This document shows, one piece after another, positions 42,375-51,947 of a stretch of DNA of 64,000 nt. The DNA is from Aliiglaciecola sp. CAU 1673 (GTDB lineage Bacteria; Pseudomonadota; Gammaproteobacteria; Enterobacterales; Alteromonadaceae), in assembly GCF_029223185.1 (NCBI RefSeq), contig NZ_JARHUG010000002.1, positions 248,001-312,000 on the forward strand. Reading direction: 5' to 3'. Position 1 is the first letter of the stretch. Each line of letters opens with the position of its first letter. The notes below the pieces were generated by a model. The model saw only the letters and a program-made list of their open reading frames with translations. It ran no database searches and was not told where the DNA came from. Made by a program: the position numbers and the translations under genes.

Positions 42375-43583
42375 ATGAGTTCTAAGCTGAAAAAGGTCGG
42401 CATTCCCGTGGCGATTATCGCCGTCGCCATTGCGGTTGCGGCTGGTATGATTGCCGGTCGTGAACCACCAGAAAAAACCGTTCAGGAAAACAAAGCCTTT
42501 CTTGTAGATACAACCGCGGTCTATAAGCAGGACCTGAATTTTGTGGTTAACTCCCAGGGTACGGTACTGCCGAAATACGAAACCACGCTGAGCAGCCAGG
42601 TTTCGGGAAAGATTATGTCCTTGTCGCCTAACTTTATTGAGGGTGGCATGTTTAAAAAGGGCGATGTTCTGTTAATGCTGGAACAGGATGATTACCTGAC
42701 AGCCCTTAAGACCGCCGAAGCGGAATTGGCCCGCGCCAAGGCTGCTTATGAAGAAGAAGAAGCGCGCGGTAAAGTGGCTGCCGAAGAATGGAAATCGGTA
42801 AAAAATAGTGTTGCCCCAGAGCTGGGTCTGCGTAAACCACAGTTGGCAAAAGAAAAGGCCAATGTGCTGGCAGCCGAAGCGCAGTTGGAATTGGCCAAAC
42901 GTAACCTGGCAAGAACGGAAATCCGTGCGCCTTATGATGGCATGGTCAAATCCAAGTTGGTGGATGTGGGGCACTTTGTGACCACCGGCAGCCAGTTGGG
43001 TGTTATCTACGGCACCGAAGTCGCCGAGGTAAGGCTGCCGCTGAGCGATAACGATCTGGCCTACCTGGAATTACCCAGTGCCGAGGGCGAAGCCTCAGTG
43101 GTCCTCTCAGCCAAGGTGGCCGGTCAGCAGATGCAGTGGTCCGGTAAACTGGTGCGTAACGAAGGTGTGGTGGATCAGCAAAGCCGTGTTATCTACGCCG
43201 TTGTTGAGGTTCCCGATCCCTATGCCCGAAATGCCTCGTCTAACCATCTGCCATTAAAATTCGGTCGCTTTGTTAAAGCGGAAATCCAGGGTAATCACGC
43301 CGAAGATATGGTGGTACTGCCACGCAGCGTGCTGCGACTGGATGGCTCGGTGTTGGTAGTGGATACCGAACGCAAGCTGCGCATTCGTGAGGTGCAGGTG
43401 CAAAAAGCCGACGAAAAGTTTGTCTATATCCAAAGTGGTTTAGAGCAGGGCGAATTGGTCACCACCAGTGCGGTGCCCAATCCGGTTGACGGTATGGCCG
43501 TGCGCTTGCCCACTGATGATGATAGCGGCGATGAGAACGAGCCCGTTGCTACCGCCACCGCCATGGCAGGAGACGCCCAATGA
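42375..43583 (+). CDS. RND efflux periplasmic adaptor (membrane fusion protein)
   Basis: 402 aa. An N-terminal membrane helix (IPVAIIAVAIAVAAGMIAG) lacks a lipobox Cys. A lipoyl/barrel-sandwich half GKIMSLSPNFIEGGMFKKGDVL, a helical hairpin (about 110-175, Ala/Glu/Lys-rich) and the partner ARTEIRAPYDGMVKSKLVDVG follow. It bridges the inner-membrane pump to an outer-membrane channel, which is not encoded here. AAGGAAGGA precedes the ATG. The stop overlaps the pump gene by 4 nt. Confidence 0.93.
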   Translation: MSSKLKKVGIPVAIIAVAIAVAAGMIAGREPPEKTVQENKAFLVDTTAVYKQDLNFVVNSQGTVLPKYETTLSSQVSGKIMSLSPNFIEGGMFKKGDVLLMLEQDDYLTALKTAEAELARAKAAYEEEEARGKVAAEEWKSVKNSVAPELGLRKPQLAKEKANVLAAEAQLELAKRNLARTEIRAPYDGMVKSKLVDVGHFVTTGSQLGVIYGTEVAEVRLPLSDNDLAYLELPSAEGEASVVLSAKVAGQQMQWSGKLVRNEGVVDQQSRVIYAVVEVPDPYARNASSNHLPLKFGRFVKAEIQGNHAEDMVVLPRSVLRLDGSVLVVDTERKLRIREVQVQKADEKFVYIQSGLEQGELVTTSAVPNPVDGMAVRLPTDDDSGDENEPVATATAMAGDAQ

Positions 43584-46500
43584 GTCGCATTGACACGCAC
43601 TCTGGTGTGATTGCCTGGTTTGCGCGCAATTCGGTGGCCGCCAACCTGCTGATGTTTATCCTTATCCTCGGTGGCTTGCTGGGCGCTTTTAGTATTCGCA
43701 AGCAGGTCTTTCCGACCTTCGATCTGAATATCGTCAATGTCCGTGTTCCTTACTTAGGAGCTGCGCCACAGGAAGTGGAAGAGGGGGTCTTGGTTAAGAT
43801 AGAAGAGGCCATCAAGGATCTGGAAGGCATCAAAAAGATAACCGCCACCGCCAACGAAGGTATGGGCACCGTCAGTATTGAGGTGGAGGATGACTACGAT
43901 CCGCTGCTGCTGCTCGATGAAGTTAAGGTGCAGGTGGATGCCATCCCCAGTTTCCCGGAAAACATCGAAAAGCCGGTTATCTATCGTGAAAAGGCTACGC
44001 AGACAGTGTTATGGGTCGCGCTCTATGGACAGGCCGATGAACGCACCCTCAAAGAGTTAGCTAAAGGCTTGCGGGATGATATTGCCAATCTGCCCGGGGT
44101 TACCAATGTGCAGGTGGTGGGTGCCAGAGACTACGAGGTGTCGGTAGAAATCTCTGAAATGCGCTTGCAGGAATACGGCCTGACCTTTCAGGAACTGGTG
44201 GATGCGGTCAGACGCAGCAGTATCGACCTACCCGGCGGCGCCATCCGCTCTGATGATGGTGATATTCTGCTTCGCGCCAAGGGCCAAGCCTACCGGGGAG
44301 ATGAGTTTGCCAACCTGGTATTGCTGACTCATCCTGATGGTACTCGCCTGACCTTGGGTGATATTGCCACTATCAGAGACGGTTTCGTTGAAGATCCTGA
44401 GTTTGCAGAGTTTGATGGTAAGCCCGCTGTAAACGTGCGCGTTAACGCCATCGGCGACCAGAATGCATTGAAAATATCCGAAAGGGTAAATGCCTTCTTG
44501 AATGACAAGGCCGATAAGTGGCCACCGGGGATCTATGCCGATACCTGGGGAGACAGCTCTTTCTACCTGGCCGATCGCCTCAATATGATGCTCAGCAACA
44601 TGGCCATGGGCGCACTACTGGTGTTTTTGGTGCTCTCCTTGTTCCTGAAAATTCGTCTGGCCTTCTGGGTCATTGTCGGCCTGCCGGTGTGCTTCCTGGG
44701 CACGCTGCTGCTGATGCCCATGGGCATGTTTAACCTGTCGATCAATATGATCAGCCTGTTTGGCTTTATCCTGGTGCTGGGGATAGTGGTGGATGATGCC
44801 ATCATCATGGGCGAATCGGCCTATTCGGAGATAGACAAGAAGGGCCACAATGCCGATAACGTCATTGCCGGGGTCAAAAAAGTGGCCATGCCTGCAACCT
44901 TCGGTGTGTTGACCACTGTTGCCGCGTTTACCCCCATGTTGATGGTCCCTGGTACCTTCGGAGTGATTTGGAAGACCATTGGTTGGGTTGTGATCCTATG
45001 CCTTATCTTTTCTTTGATTGAATCCAAGCTGATTTTACCTGCGCATTTGGTGCATATGAAATCCGGCCCTTACGATCCGGCTAAGGCCAATCGCTTTCAG
45101 CGTTTTCGCGACTTCTTCGCAGAGGGCATTAAGACCTTTGTGGCCACTAAGTATCAGCCGCTATTGGAAAAGGCCATTCGTAACCGCTACACCACATTGG
45201 CGACCTTCTTTGCCGCTTTGATCCTGACCATCGGTTTGTTCGGCGGTGGCATGGTGCGCTTCGTGTTCTTCCCCAATGTGCCCAGCGATTTCATGACCGG
45301 TTCGGTAGAGTTGCAGCCAGGCTCATCTATTGCCCAGCGGGACCAAGCGATTCGGGCTTTGTTGGATGCCCTCTACAAGATGGATGAAGCGGTGAAAGAG
45401 GAAACCGGGCAGAGTGTGGTCAAACACTCTATGGCTTTCGACCGCGGATCATTGAATGGTCAGGTCTTTGTCGAATTGTCCAAAGGTGAAACCCGTGAGT
45501 TGGATGCCTTTGCTATTCAGGACAGATGGCGTGATTTCGTGCCGGAAATTCCGGGCGTGAAGAGTATCGATATCGGCGACCCTGGCGGTCCTGGCGGTGG
45601 CGAAGATATTACTTTGCAATTTAGTGGTTCCAACCTGGGGCAGTTGCGTCAGGCTACCGACGAAGTAAAAGCCTTTTTGGCCAACTATGACGGCGTGGTC
45701 GATATTCACGACAACTTCGCTGGTGGTAGCGACGAAATCCGTCTGAAAATCAAACCCGAAGCAGAGGCCCAGGGCCTGAGTCTGGAAAACCTGGCTCGTC
45801 AGGTCCGTCATGGGTTCTATGGTGCCGAAGCACAGCGTATTCAGCGAGGTGACGAAGAAGTTAAAGTTATGGTGCGTTATCCCAAAGAAGAGCGAAGCTC
45901 CGTGGGCTATTTGGAGAATATGCGTGTACGCACTGCCAAGGGTGATGAGATCCCGTTCTCTGAAGTAGCCGATATCGAACTGGCCCAAGGCTACGGCTCT
46001 ATCGTCAGGATCAATGGCACCCGCGCCATCACGGTATCTGCCAAGGTGGATAAAGGAAAAGTCGAGCCCACGCAGGTGGTCAACGAAGTGACCGAAAACT
46101 TTATTCCAGATTTGCTGGAGCGCTACCCCAGCGTTGATTTCGGTCTTGAAGGCCAGTCGAAGGAAGAAGGTGAAGCTTTGATGAGTCTGGCACAGGGCGC
46201 ACTCTTTGCACTCTTTGCCATTTATGCGCTGATGGCAGTGCCCTTGAAGTCCTACGCACAGCCGCTGATCATTATGTCGGTGATCCCCTTCGGTATCGTC
46301 GGTGCTATTGTCGGTCACTTGCTGCTGGGGCATGCGGTCAGTGTGTTGTCCTTATGCGGCATTATTGCGCTGTCCGGGGTGGTGGTGAATGACAGCTTGA
46401 TCATGGTCGATTTTGTCAACCGCGCCAGGGCAGAAGGACACTCATTGCTCGAATCTGCCATTCAGGCCGGTACCCAGCGTTTTCGCGCTATCGTGCTGAC

Positions 46501-46720
46501 TTCTCTGACCACCTTTATGGGACTGATGCCTATTGTGTTTGAACGCAGCCTGCAGGCGCAGATTGTGATCCCTATGGCCATTTCCCTTGCTTTCGGGATC
46601 TTGTTTGCCACAGTGATCACGCTGTTGTTGGTGCCTTGCCTGTATTTGATCCTTCATGATATCAAGGCCCTGTTTACCCGGCGTAAGGCTGCAGTGGGCG
46701 GCGATGTGCAAGAAGCCTGA
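43580..46720 (+). CDS. RND-family efflux permease
   Basis: 1046 aa, about 12 membrane helices with two large periplasmic loops (about 35-335 and 560-865). GIVVDDAIIMGESAYSEIDK in TM4 contains the paired Asp of proton translocation. FGVLTTVAAFTPMLMVPG and SGVVVNDSLIMVDFVNRARA are RND landmarks. The sequence is of the general HAE/AcrB-like class, but the drug or metabolite range cannot be inferred. It is coupled to the adaptor gene through an ATGA overlap and ends before a strong terminator. Confidence 0.94.
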   Translation: MSRIDTHSGVIAWFARNSVAANLLMFILILGGLLGAFSIRKQVFPTFDLNIVNVRVPYLGAAPQEVEEGVLVKIEEAIKDLEGIKKITATANEGMGTVSIEVEDDYDPLLLLDEVKVQVDAIPSFPENIEKPVIYREKATQTVLWVALYGQADERTLKELAKGLRDDIANLPGVTNVQVVGARDYEVSVEISEMRLQEYGLTFQELVDAVRRSSIDLPGGAIRSDDGDILLRAKGQAYRGDEFANLVLLTHPDGTRLTLGDIATIRDGFVEDPEFAEFDGKPAVNVRVNAIGDQNALKISERVNAFLNDKADKWPPGIYADTWGDSSFYLADRLNMMLSNMAMGALLVFLVLSLFLKIRLAFWVIVGLPVCFLGTLLLMPMGMFNLSINMISLFGFILVLGIVVDDAIIMGESAYSEIDKKGHNADNVIAGVKKVAMPATFGVLTTVAAFTPMLMVPGTFGVIWKTIGWVVILCLIFSLIESKLILPAHLVHMKSGPYDPAKANRFQRFRDFFAEGIKTFVATKYQPLLEKAIRNRYTTLATFFAALILTIGLFGGGMVRFVFFPNVPSDFMTGSVELQPGSSIAQRDQAIRALLDALYKMDEAVKEETGQSVVKHSMAFDRGSLNGQVFVELSKGETRELDAFAIQDRWRDFVPEIPGVKSIDIGDPGGPGGGEDITLQFSGSNLGQLRQATDEVKAFLANYDGVVDIHDNFAGGSDEIRLKIKPEAEAQGLSLENLARQVRHGFYGAEAQRIQRGDEEVKVMVRYPKEERSSVGYLENMRVRTAKGDEIPFSEVADIELAQGYGSIVRINGTRAITVSAKVDKGKVEPTQVVNEVTENFIPDLLERYPSVDFGLEGQSKEEGEALMSLAQGALFALFAIYALMAVPLKSYAQPLIIMSVIPFGIVGAIVGHLLLGHAVSVLSLCGIIALSGVVVNDSLIMVDFVNRARAEGHSLLESAIQAGTQRFRAIVLTSLTTFMGLMPIVFERSLQAQIVIPMAISLAFGILFATVITLLLVPCLYLILHDIKALFTRRKAAVGGDVQEA

Positions 46721-46734
46721 TAATCAGCACTAAC

Positions 46735-46766
46735 AAAAAGCCCTGGTGATTACCGGGGCTTTTTTA
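46735..46766 (+). terminator. terminator of the RND operon
   Basis: AAAAAGCCC...GGGGCTTTTTT with a T-run, 15 bp after the stop. Confidence 0.9.
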
Positions 46767-46783
46767 TGTAGAACACAGAAATG

Positions 46784-46808
46784 AAAAAGCCCCGGTGAAG
46801 GGGCTTTA
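46784..46808 (-). terminator. terminator-like hairpin on the RRM-gene side
   Basis: AAAGCCCC/GGGGCTTT stem with the T-tract on the minus strand, about 120 bp past the RRM stop. Confidence 0.6.
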
Positions 46809-46927
46809 AAAGGCCTAGATGGCTGAATCATCTAAGCAACTGAACTTGGGGAAAAACTGCACCCCTTGGTCAGAGACGCTAGCTTGTGCCACCGACTAAT
46901 GTCGCCGGCACTGAATCTGGATCTAAA

Positions 46928-47206
46928 TCAGAAACGGCCGCGAGGATTGGAGCCAGTTCTTGGCTTAGGTGGACGAGCTTCGTTTACCACGAGAGCGCGA
47001 CCGGAAACGTCTTTACCATTGAGGCTCTCAATGGCAGCTTCCGCTTCTGAACGGTTTGCAAACTCAACAAAGCCAAAGCCCTTAGAGCGGTTGGTTTCAC
47101 GATCAGTGATGATCTTGGCAGAGCTTACAGTACCGAAAGCTGCGAAGGCGGCTTCCAAATCAGCGTCTGTCATTTGATATGACAGGTTTCCAACATATAG
47201 TTTCAT
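46928..47206 (-). CDS. RRM-domain RNA-binding protein
   Basis: 92 aa from ATG 47206 (MKLYVGNLSYQMTDADLEAAF). The RNP2 motif is LYVGNL and RNP1 is SKGFGFVEF, both intact. The tail is short and basic (EARPPKPRTGSNPRGRF). Such single-RRM proteins in gammaproteobacteria resemble cyanobacterial/plant glycine-rich RNA-binding proteins and are often cold-induced; that role is inferred. The first frame codons upstream (MRKLE) lack a better ribosome site. Confidence 0.9.
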   Translation of the reverse strand: MKLYVGNLSYQMTDADLEAAFAAFGTVSSAKIITDRETNRSKGFGFVEFANRSEAEAAIESLNGKDVSGRALVVNEARPPKPRTGSNPRGRF

Positions 47207-47592
47207 TTCAAGTTTTCTCACGGCCGTTGTCTATCTACGCCATCAAGGAGCCAACAGCCAGAATCGCCCGATGTCGTGTAAAGGGCAACCATACCCTTTA
47301 CTTAGTTCAAGTCTAGTTTAGAGGCAAAGATCAGCCTAGAGCAACAAGATTCTGGTAAAACCGTGATTATTTTATGCTCAGCTACGCATTTGTGAGAAGA
47401 ATCGTGCGAAACGATCGCTTTGCCTTTACTGTCAATGGCTTTTGCGGAAATATTTTCATCTGAAACGCGGTTGCCTGGGCTTCAATTGACTCAAAAAATG
47501 GTCATTACATCGCCGTTGAGGTTTTTATCTGATAAACCCGAGGTTATCCTAGGCGCTGATAACCAAAACAATAATAAGGATTTAGCCCAACG
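47207..47592. other. intergenic region between the RRM and S46 peptidase genes
   Basis: About 390 bp between divergent genes. AAGGGCAACCATACCCTTTA near 47280-47300 contains the arms AAGGG/CCCTT, possibly part of the long 5' leader typical of cold-induced RRM mRNAs. No gene recognised. Confidence 0.4.
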
Positions 47593-49752
47593 ATGCGAAG
47601 AATCAGTCTGACCCTTTTGGCTGGGATGACCATGTTTGCCAATGCCGACGAAGGCATGTGGCAACCTCACCAACTGCCGCAATTGGAATCCATTCTCAAG
47701 CAAAAAGGCCTTGAGATTGATCCCAAAAATATTTCAAAACTCACCGAGTTTCCCATGAATGCGGTTATTAGCTTGGGAGGCTGCACGGCGTCTTTTGTTT
47801 CCCCTAAAGGTCTGGTGGTAACAAACCATCACTGCGCGTACGGCAGCATTCAATACAACTCCACGCCAGAGAAAAACCACCTTGAAAATGGATTTCTGGC
47901 CAAGTCACTGGAGCAGGAACTGCCCGCCGCGCCAGGCTCCAGGATGTATGTCACCGAGCAGGTAGAGGATGTGACCTCTCAGGTAAACAAGGACCTTGAA
48001 GATACAAGAGACGGACAAGCCCGTTATGCATTGGTTGAGGAACGTCAGAAGGCCTTAGTGGCAGAGTGTGAAAAAGACGCCGGCTATCGCTGTGAAGTGT
48101 ACAGTTTTCATGGTGGATTAGAGTATTTCCTGATCAAGTCCCTGGAGATCCGTGACGTACGTCTGGTGTATGCACCAAGCATGTCGGTAGGCAAGTATGG
48201 TGGTGATGTGGACAACTGGATGTGGCCGCGTCAAACCGGTGACTTTTCTTTTTATCGCGCCTATGTGGGGCCTGATGGAAAACCGGCAGACTTCAACAAA
48301 GCTAACCAGCCATTTACGCCAGCGAGCTTCTTAAAAGTATCTGCTAAAGGCGTCAGTGACGGTGACTTTGTAATGGTGGCCGGATACCCTGGTAGCACCA
48401 ACCGTTACCGTACTGCCAAAGAAGTGGAAGATGCTTTCACTTATACCTATCCCATGGCGAAGGCCTATCGCGAGCAGATGATTGAAGTGATTGAGCAGAC
48501 TGCGCAAGAGGGTAGCGATGCCAGGATCAAATACGAGAGCACCATCGCCTCGTTGGCCAATTACGCTAAGAACTACGAAAGCATGATTGACAGCTACCAG
48601 CGCAGCGGCTTTTTAAAGCGCAAGCAAGCCTTTGAAAATCAACTGATGGGTTGGTTGAATGAGGATGAAGCACGCCTGGCCCGTTTTGGTGGCAGCCTGG
48701 ATGCCTTAGCGGCGCTGGTGAAAGAGGATTCGGCAACCAAAGAGCAGGAACTGGCCCTTGGCTACATTCATCGTACGGCATTGTTGCCTGTGGCCGAGCA
48801 GCTTTATCGCCTGGCCCATGAACGCACCAAGCCGGATATGCAAAGAGAGCCCGGATATCAGAAGCGGGACCTTAAATCTATCGAAGAGTCTATGCGACGC
48901 TTGTCGCGCCGTTTCGATGCTGAGGTGGATAAGGCCGTGCTGCTGCATTTCCTGAAAACCTATCATGCTTTGCCGCAAGAACAGCATATCGCCGAGCTGG
49001 ATGCCTTCTTCGAAATGGGTGACAGCTGGAATGAAGCCAGGATGCGTCAGGTATTGGACAAAATGTATCGTCAAACCAAGCTGGGTGATGAAGAGACCCG
49101 TCTGAAATGGATGAAAGCTGGGGTTGAGGCCTTCCAGACAAGTGACGACCCTTTTATTCAATACGCGGTGGCTATGTATGACCGCAATATGGCCATGGAG
49201 CAAGCAGACAAAGAACTGGCCGGTCGTTTCCAAACCATGCGCCCTGAATATATGCGTGCAGTGATCGCCTACCAGGAAAGTCAGGGCAATCCGGTATACG
49301 CCGACGCCAATAGTACGCTTCGCGTGACCTACGGCAACGTACAAGGCTATTCACCAAAAGATGGTGTACTGAATATCCCATTCACCAGTTTGCGGGGATT
49401 GTTGCAGAAGGAAACCGGCGTCGAGCCGTTCAATTCTCCAGCAAAGCTACTGCAACTGGCAAAGGCAAAGGATTTTGGTCGCTATGGTATGACGGAGCTT
49501 GATTCTGTGCCGGTGAATTTCTTGAGCACAGTGGATACCACTGGCGGTAACTCAGGGTCACCTACATTAAATGGACGGGCTGAACTGGTGGGGCTGTTGT
49601 TTGACGGCGTTTATGAAAGCATTATCGGCGATTGGGATTTTGACATCCGTTTGAATCGCTCTATCCATGTTGATAGCCGCTATATGCTGTGGATAATGGA
49701 AAAGTTGGACGGTGCTGACAACCTGTTATCAGAAATGGTGATCGTTGAGTAA
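47593..49752 (+). CDS. S46-family dipeptidyl-peptidase (DPP7-like)
   Basis: 719 aa with a signal peptide (LTLLAGMTMFANA). The chymotrypsin-like core shows GLVVTNHHCAYGSIQYN (catalytic His at about residue 80) and TGGNSGSPTLNGRAELVGLL (Ser at about 654). Eighteen residues after that Ser is Gly (LLFDGVYES). Family work links Gly at this place to DPP7 (hydrophobic P1) and Arg to DPP11 (acidic P1). It would release dipeptides in the periplasm. Length matches the family. A terminator follows. Confidence 0.92.
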   Translation: MRRISLTLLAGMTMFANADEGMWQPHQLPQLESILKQKGLEIDPKNISKLTEFPMNAVISLGGCTASFVSPKGLVVTNHHCAYGSIQYNSTPEKNHLENGFLAKSLEQELPAAPGSRMYVTEQVEDVTSQVNKDLEDTRDGQARYALVEERQKALVAECEKDAGYRCEVYSFHGGLEYFLIKSLEIRDVRLVYAPSMSVGKYGGDVDNWMWPRQTGDFSFYRAYVGPDGKPADFNKANQPFTPASFLKVSAKGVSDGDFVMVAGYPGSTNRYRTAKEVEDAFTYTYPMAKAYREQMIEVIEQTAQEGSDARIKYESTIASLANYAKNYESMIDSYQRSGFLKRKQAFENQLMGWLNEDEARLARFGGSLDALAALVKEDSATKEQELALGYIHRTALLPVAEQLYRLAHERTKPDMQREPGYQKRDLKSIEESMRRLSRRFDAEVDKAVLLHFLKTYHALPQEQHIAELDAFFEMGDSWNEARMRQVLDKMYRQTKLGDEETRLKWMKAGVEAFQTSDDPFIQYAVAMYDRNMAMEQADKELAGRFQTMRPEYMRAVIAYQESQGNPVYADANSTLRVTYGNVQGYSPKDGVLNIPFTSLRGLLQKETGVEPFNSPAKLLQLAKAKDFGRYGMTELDSVPVNFLSTVDTTGGNSGSPTLNGRAELVGLLFDGVYESIIGDWDFDIRLNRSIHVDSRYMLWIMEKLDGADNLLSEMVIVE

Positions 49753-49756
49753 CAAT

Positions 49757-49781
49757 AAAGCCGGCAATTTGCCGGCTTTTT
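49757..49781 (+). terminator. S46 peptidase gene terminator
   Basis: AAAGCCGGC-AATTT-GCCGGCTTTTT, 5 bp after the stop. Confidence 0.92.
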
Positions 49782-49898
49782 CCTTTGATAAAGGGCGAAG
49801 TTTACCCTTGACGGCTAGACTAAGGGATCAGGCCAATGATGGTGACAGAGTAAAGTGTAATGTGGTCGTCCCGCGTATGTGGCTGCCGACGAGAATAA

Positions 49899-51947
49899 AT
49901 GGATAAAATAATGAATGAGGCCTCAAAAAAAGAATTTTTGCGCTTTTTCCAGCAAAGCACTCAGCCCATGTTGTTGCTTTGCCAGCAGCGTGTGAGGCAT
50001 ATCAACTCTGCGGCCAGAGAATTTCTTAATTTGCCGGTGGAGCTTGGTGATGGCCAAAGCGTGACCCAACTTTTTGAGCAAAACGGCAATCAGCATATCC
50101 TGCCCGTTATTCGGGAGTTTTTGGCAAACGGAGGTGGCCAGGCCAAATTAAAGATCAAGCAAAATGGCCTGGGTCACGTCAAAGCGCAGTTTTATTGCTC
50201 CACAGTCAATTTAGGCGAAGAAGCGCTTATTCATGTCGGTATCTCACCTATCGGCGTATCCGCACCCAGCGCCGACCAGGTATTGAGCCTCTATAGTCAG
50301 ATTTATGAAGCATCCACCGAGCCGGTGATGATTGTTGATCAGGATGATCAAATCCAGTTCGTCAATAATGCTTTTTGTGAGATGACCGGGTTTTCCACCA
50401 AAGCTTTGTTAGGAAAAAGTGCGTCTGTGCTCAGGCCTGCCCGGCATACCTCAGAATTCAATCAGCAGATCCGCCAGCAGCTTAATCAAGAAGGCAGTTG
50501 GAGCGGTGAGTTGTGGAGTTTGAATCACAGTGGCCAGGCGTTCCCCCGGCATGTGCGCTTGCGTAATATCGTCGATGAGGAAGGTCAGCCTGTCTACATC
50601 GTCGGTGTGTATACCGACTTATCCAGTCAAAGGAGTCGCCTGCAACGCTTGCAGGAGATGGCTTATCATGACGAACTCACCGGGCTGGCTAATCGTTCGC
50701 TGCTGATGCAAATCATTCCGCACCAAATTAATCAGTGTCGGCGTGACAATAGTGGCTTTGGCCTGATGTTTCTGGACTTGGATAAATTTAAGCAGGTTAA
50801 TGACAGTTTGGGCCATGAAGCAGGCGACATTTTACTCAAAGCTGCGGCTCAGCGCCTAATGAATGTGTTGCGAAGTACCGATACGGTGGCTCGCCTCGGC
50901 GGTGATGAATTTATTGTGTTGGCTAGCCAGGTTAGCGAAAACGAAGACTTGGTCAGGGTGGCCGATAAAATAGTGGATGTATTGAGCAAGCCTTTCAAGA
51001 TCAAGGATCGCGATGTAGAGGTTGGTGTCAGCATTGGTATTAGTCTGTTTCCACAAAACAGCGATGATGGTGAGAGCCTGATGCACCTGGCGGATATCGC
51101 CATGTACCGCGCCAAAAAGCAACAGAAGGGCAGTTACGTATTTTACTGCGAAGAAATCAACCAGGAGCTGGTCAGTTATCGTCAATTGGAAAACGATATC
51201 CGCCGGGGCCTCAAACTCAAGGAGTTCATTCCTTATTTCCAGCCACAGGTGGACAGCCGTACCAATAAAATTGTTGGCGTCGAGTGCCTGGCCCGTTGGC
51301 AGCACCGCAACCGCGGTATCCTGGCACCCTCAGAGTTTATTCGGGTGGCGGAACGCAGTGGTCTGATCCAAGAGGTGTTTTTACAGGTGTTGGAAAACAC
51401 CATCGAGCATGTGGTGGCCTGGAAAAAGGAGCTGGGTGTTGAGGTGCAGGTCTCGGTGAATTTGTCTGGTCATCAGTTTGCCAATCAACAGAATATCGAA
51501 CAGATGTCAGAAATGATGCGAGCTTCCGGCATTTCCCCAAATGCCCTCAAGACGGAGATTACCGAGACGTCGCTGTTAGACAGCGGCCATTACCTGTTAG
51601 AGCGTTTAAGCTGGGTCAAATCTGCAGGTTTTCGTATTGCCCTGGATGATTTCGGCAGCGGCTATTCTTCTTTGAGACAACTTCGGATCTTGCCAGTGGA
51701 CTCCCTTAAAATAGACAGTTCTTTTGTAATGAATATGGAGCAGGAGCCTGGGGATAAGGTCATTATCAAGGCCATTATTCAGCTGTCTAAGTTATTGGAT
51801 GTGGACGTAGTGGCCCAAGGGGTAGAAAAGCCGGAGCAGGTGCAATTTCTGGAAGAAAACGGTTGTCACATTATGCAAGGATTTCATTTCAGCCGGCCCG
51901 TCCCTGCTGAACAGTTGACGGGCCTGTTACGTCGCCAGTCGGACTAG
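49899..51947 (+). CDS. PAS-GGDEF-EAL cyclic-di-GMP signalling protein
   Basis: 682 aa, no membrane segment. A poorly conserved N-terminal sensor region (about 10-125) is followed by a PAS domain (about 135-245, IYEASTEPVMIVDQDDQIQF). A GGDEF domain follows, with the intact active site LGGDEF and an RSTD inhibitory site five residues before it. The EAL domain (about 430-680) keeps VECLARW (E retained), NLSGHQF, TEITETS, DDFGSGYSSL and LKIDSSF. Both synthesis and hydrolysis of c-di-GMP look possible. Its stop codon shares CTAG with the convergent cysZ stop. Confidence 0.93.
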   Translation: MDKIMNEASKKEFLRFFQQSTQPMLLLCQQRVRHINSAAREFLNLPVELGDGQSVTQLFEQNGNQHILPVIREFLANGGGQAKLKIKQNGLGHVKAQFYCSTVNLGEEALIHVGISPIGVSAPSADQVLSLYSQIYEASTEPVMIVDQDDQIQFVNNAFCEMTGFSTKALLGKSASVLRPARHTSEFNQQIRQQLNQEGSWSGELWSLNHSGQAFPRHVRLRNIVDEEGQPVYIVGVYTDLSSQRSRLQRLQEMAYHDELTGLANRSLLMQIIPHQINQCRRDNSGFGLMFLDLDKFKQVNDSLGHEAGDILLKAAAQRLMNVLRSTDTVARLGGDEFIVLASQVSENEDLVRVADKIVDVLSKPFKIKDRDVEVGVSIGISLFPQNSDDGESLMHLADIAMYRAKKQQKGSYVFYCEEINQELVSYRQLENDIRRGLKLKEFIPYFQPQVDSRTNKIVGVECLARWQHRNRGILAPSEFIRVAERSGLIQEVFLQVLENTIEHVVAWKKELGVEVQVSVNLSGHQFANQQNIEQMSEMMRASGISPNALKTEITETSLLDSGHYLLERLSWVKSAGFRIALDDFGSGYSSLRQLRILPVDSLKIDSSFVMNMEQEPGDKVIIKAIIQLSKLLDVDVVAQGVEKPEQVQFLEENGCHIMQGFHFSRPVPAEQLTGLLRRQSD

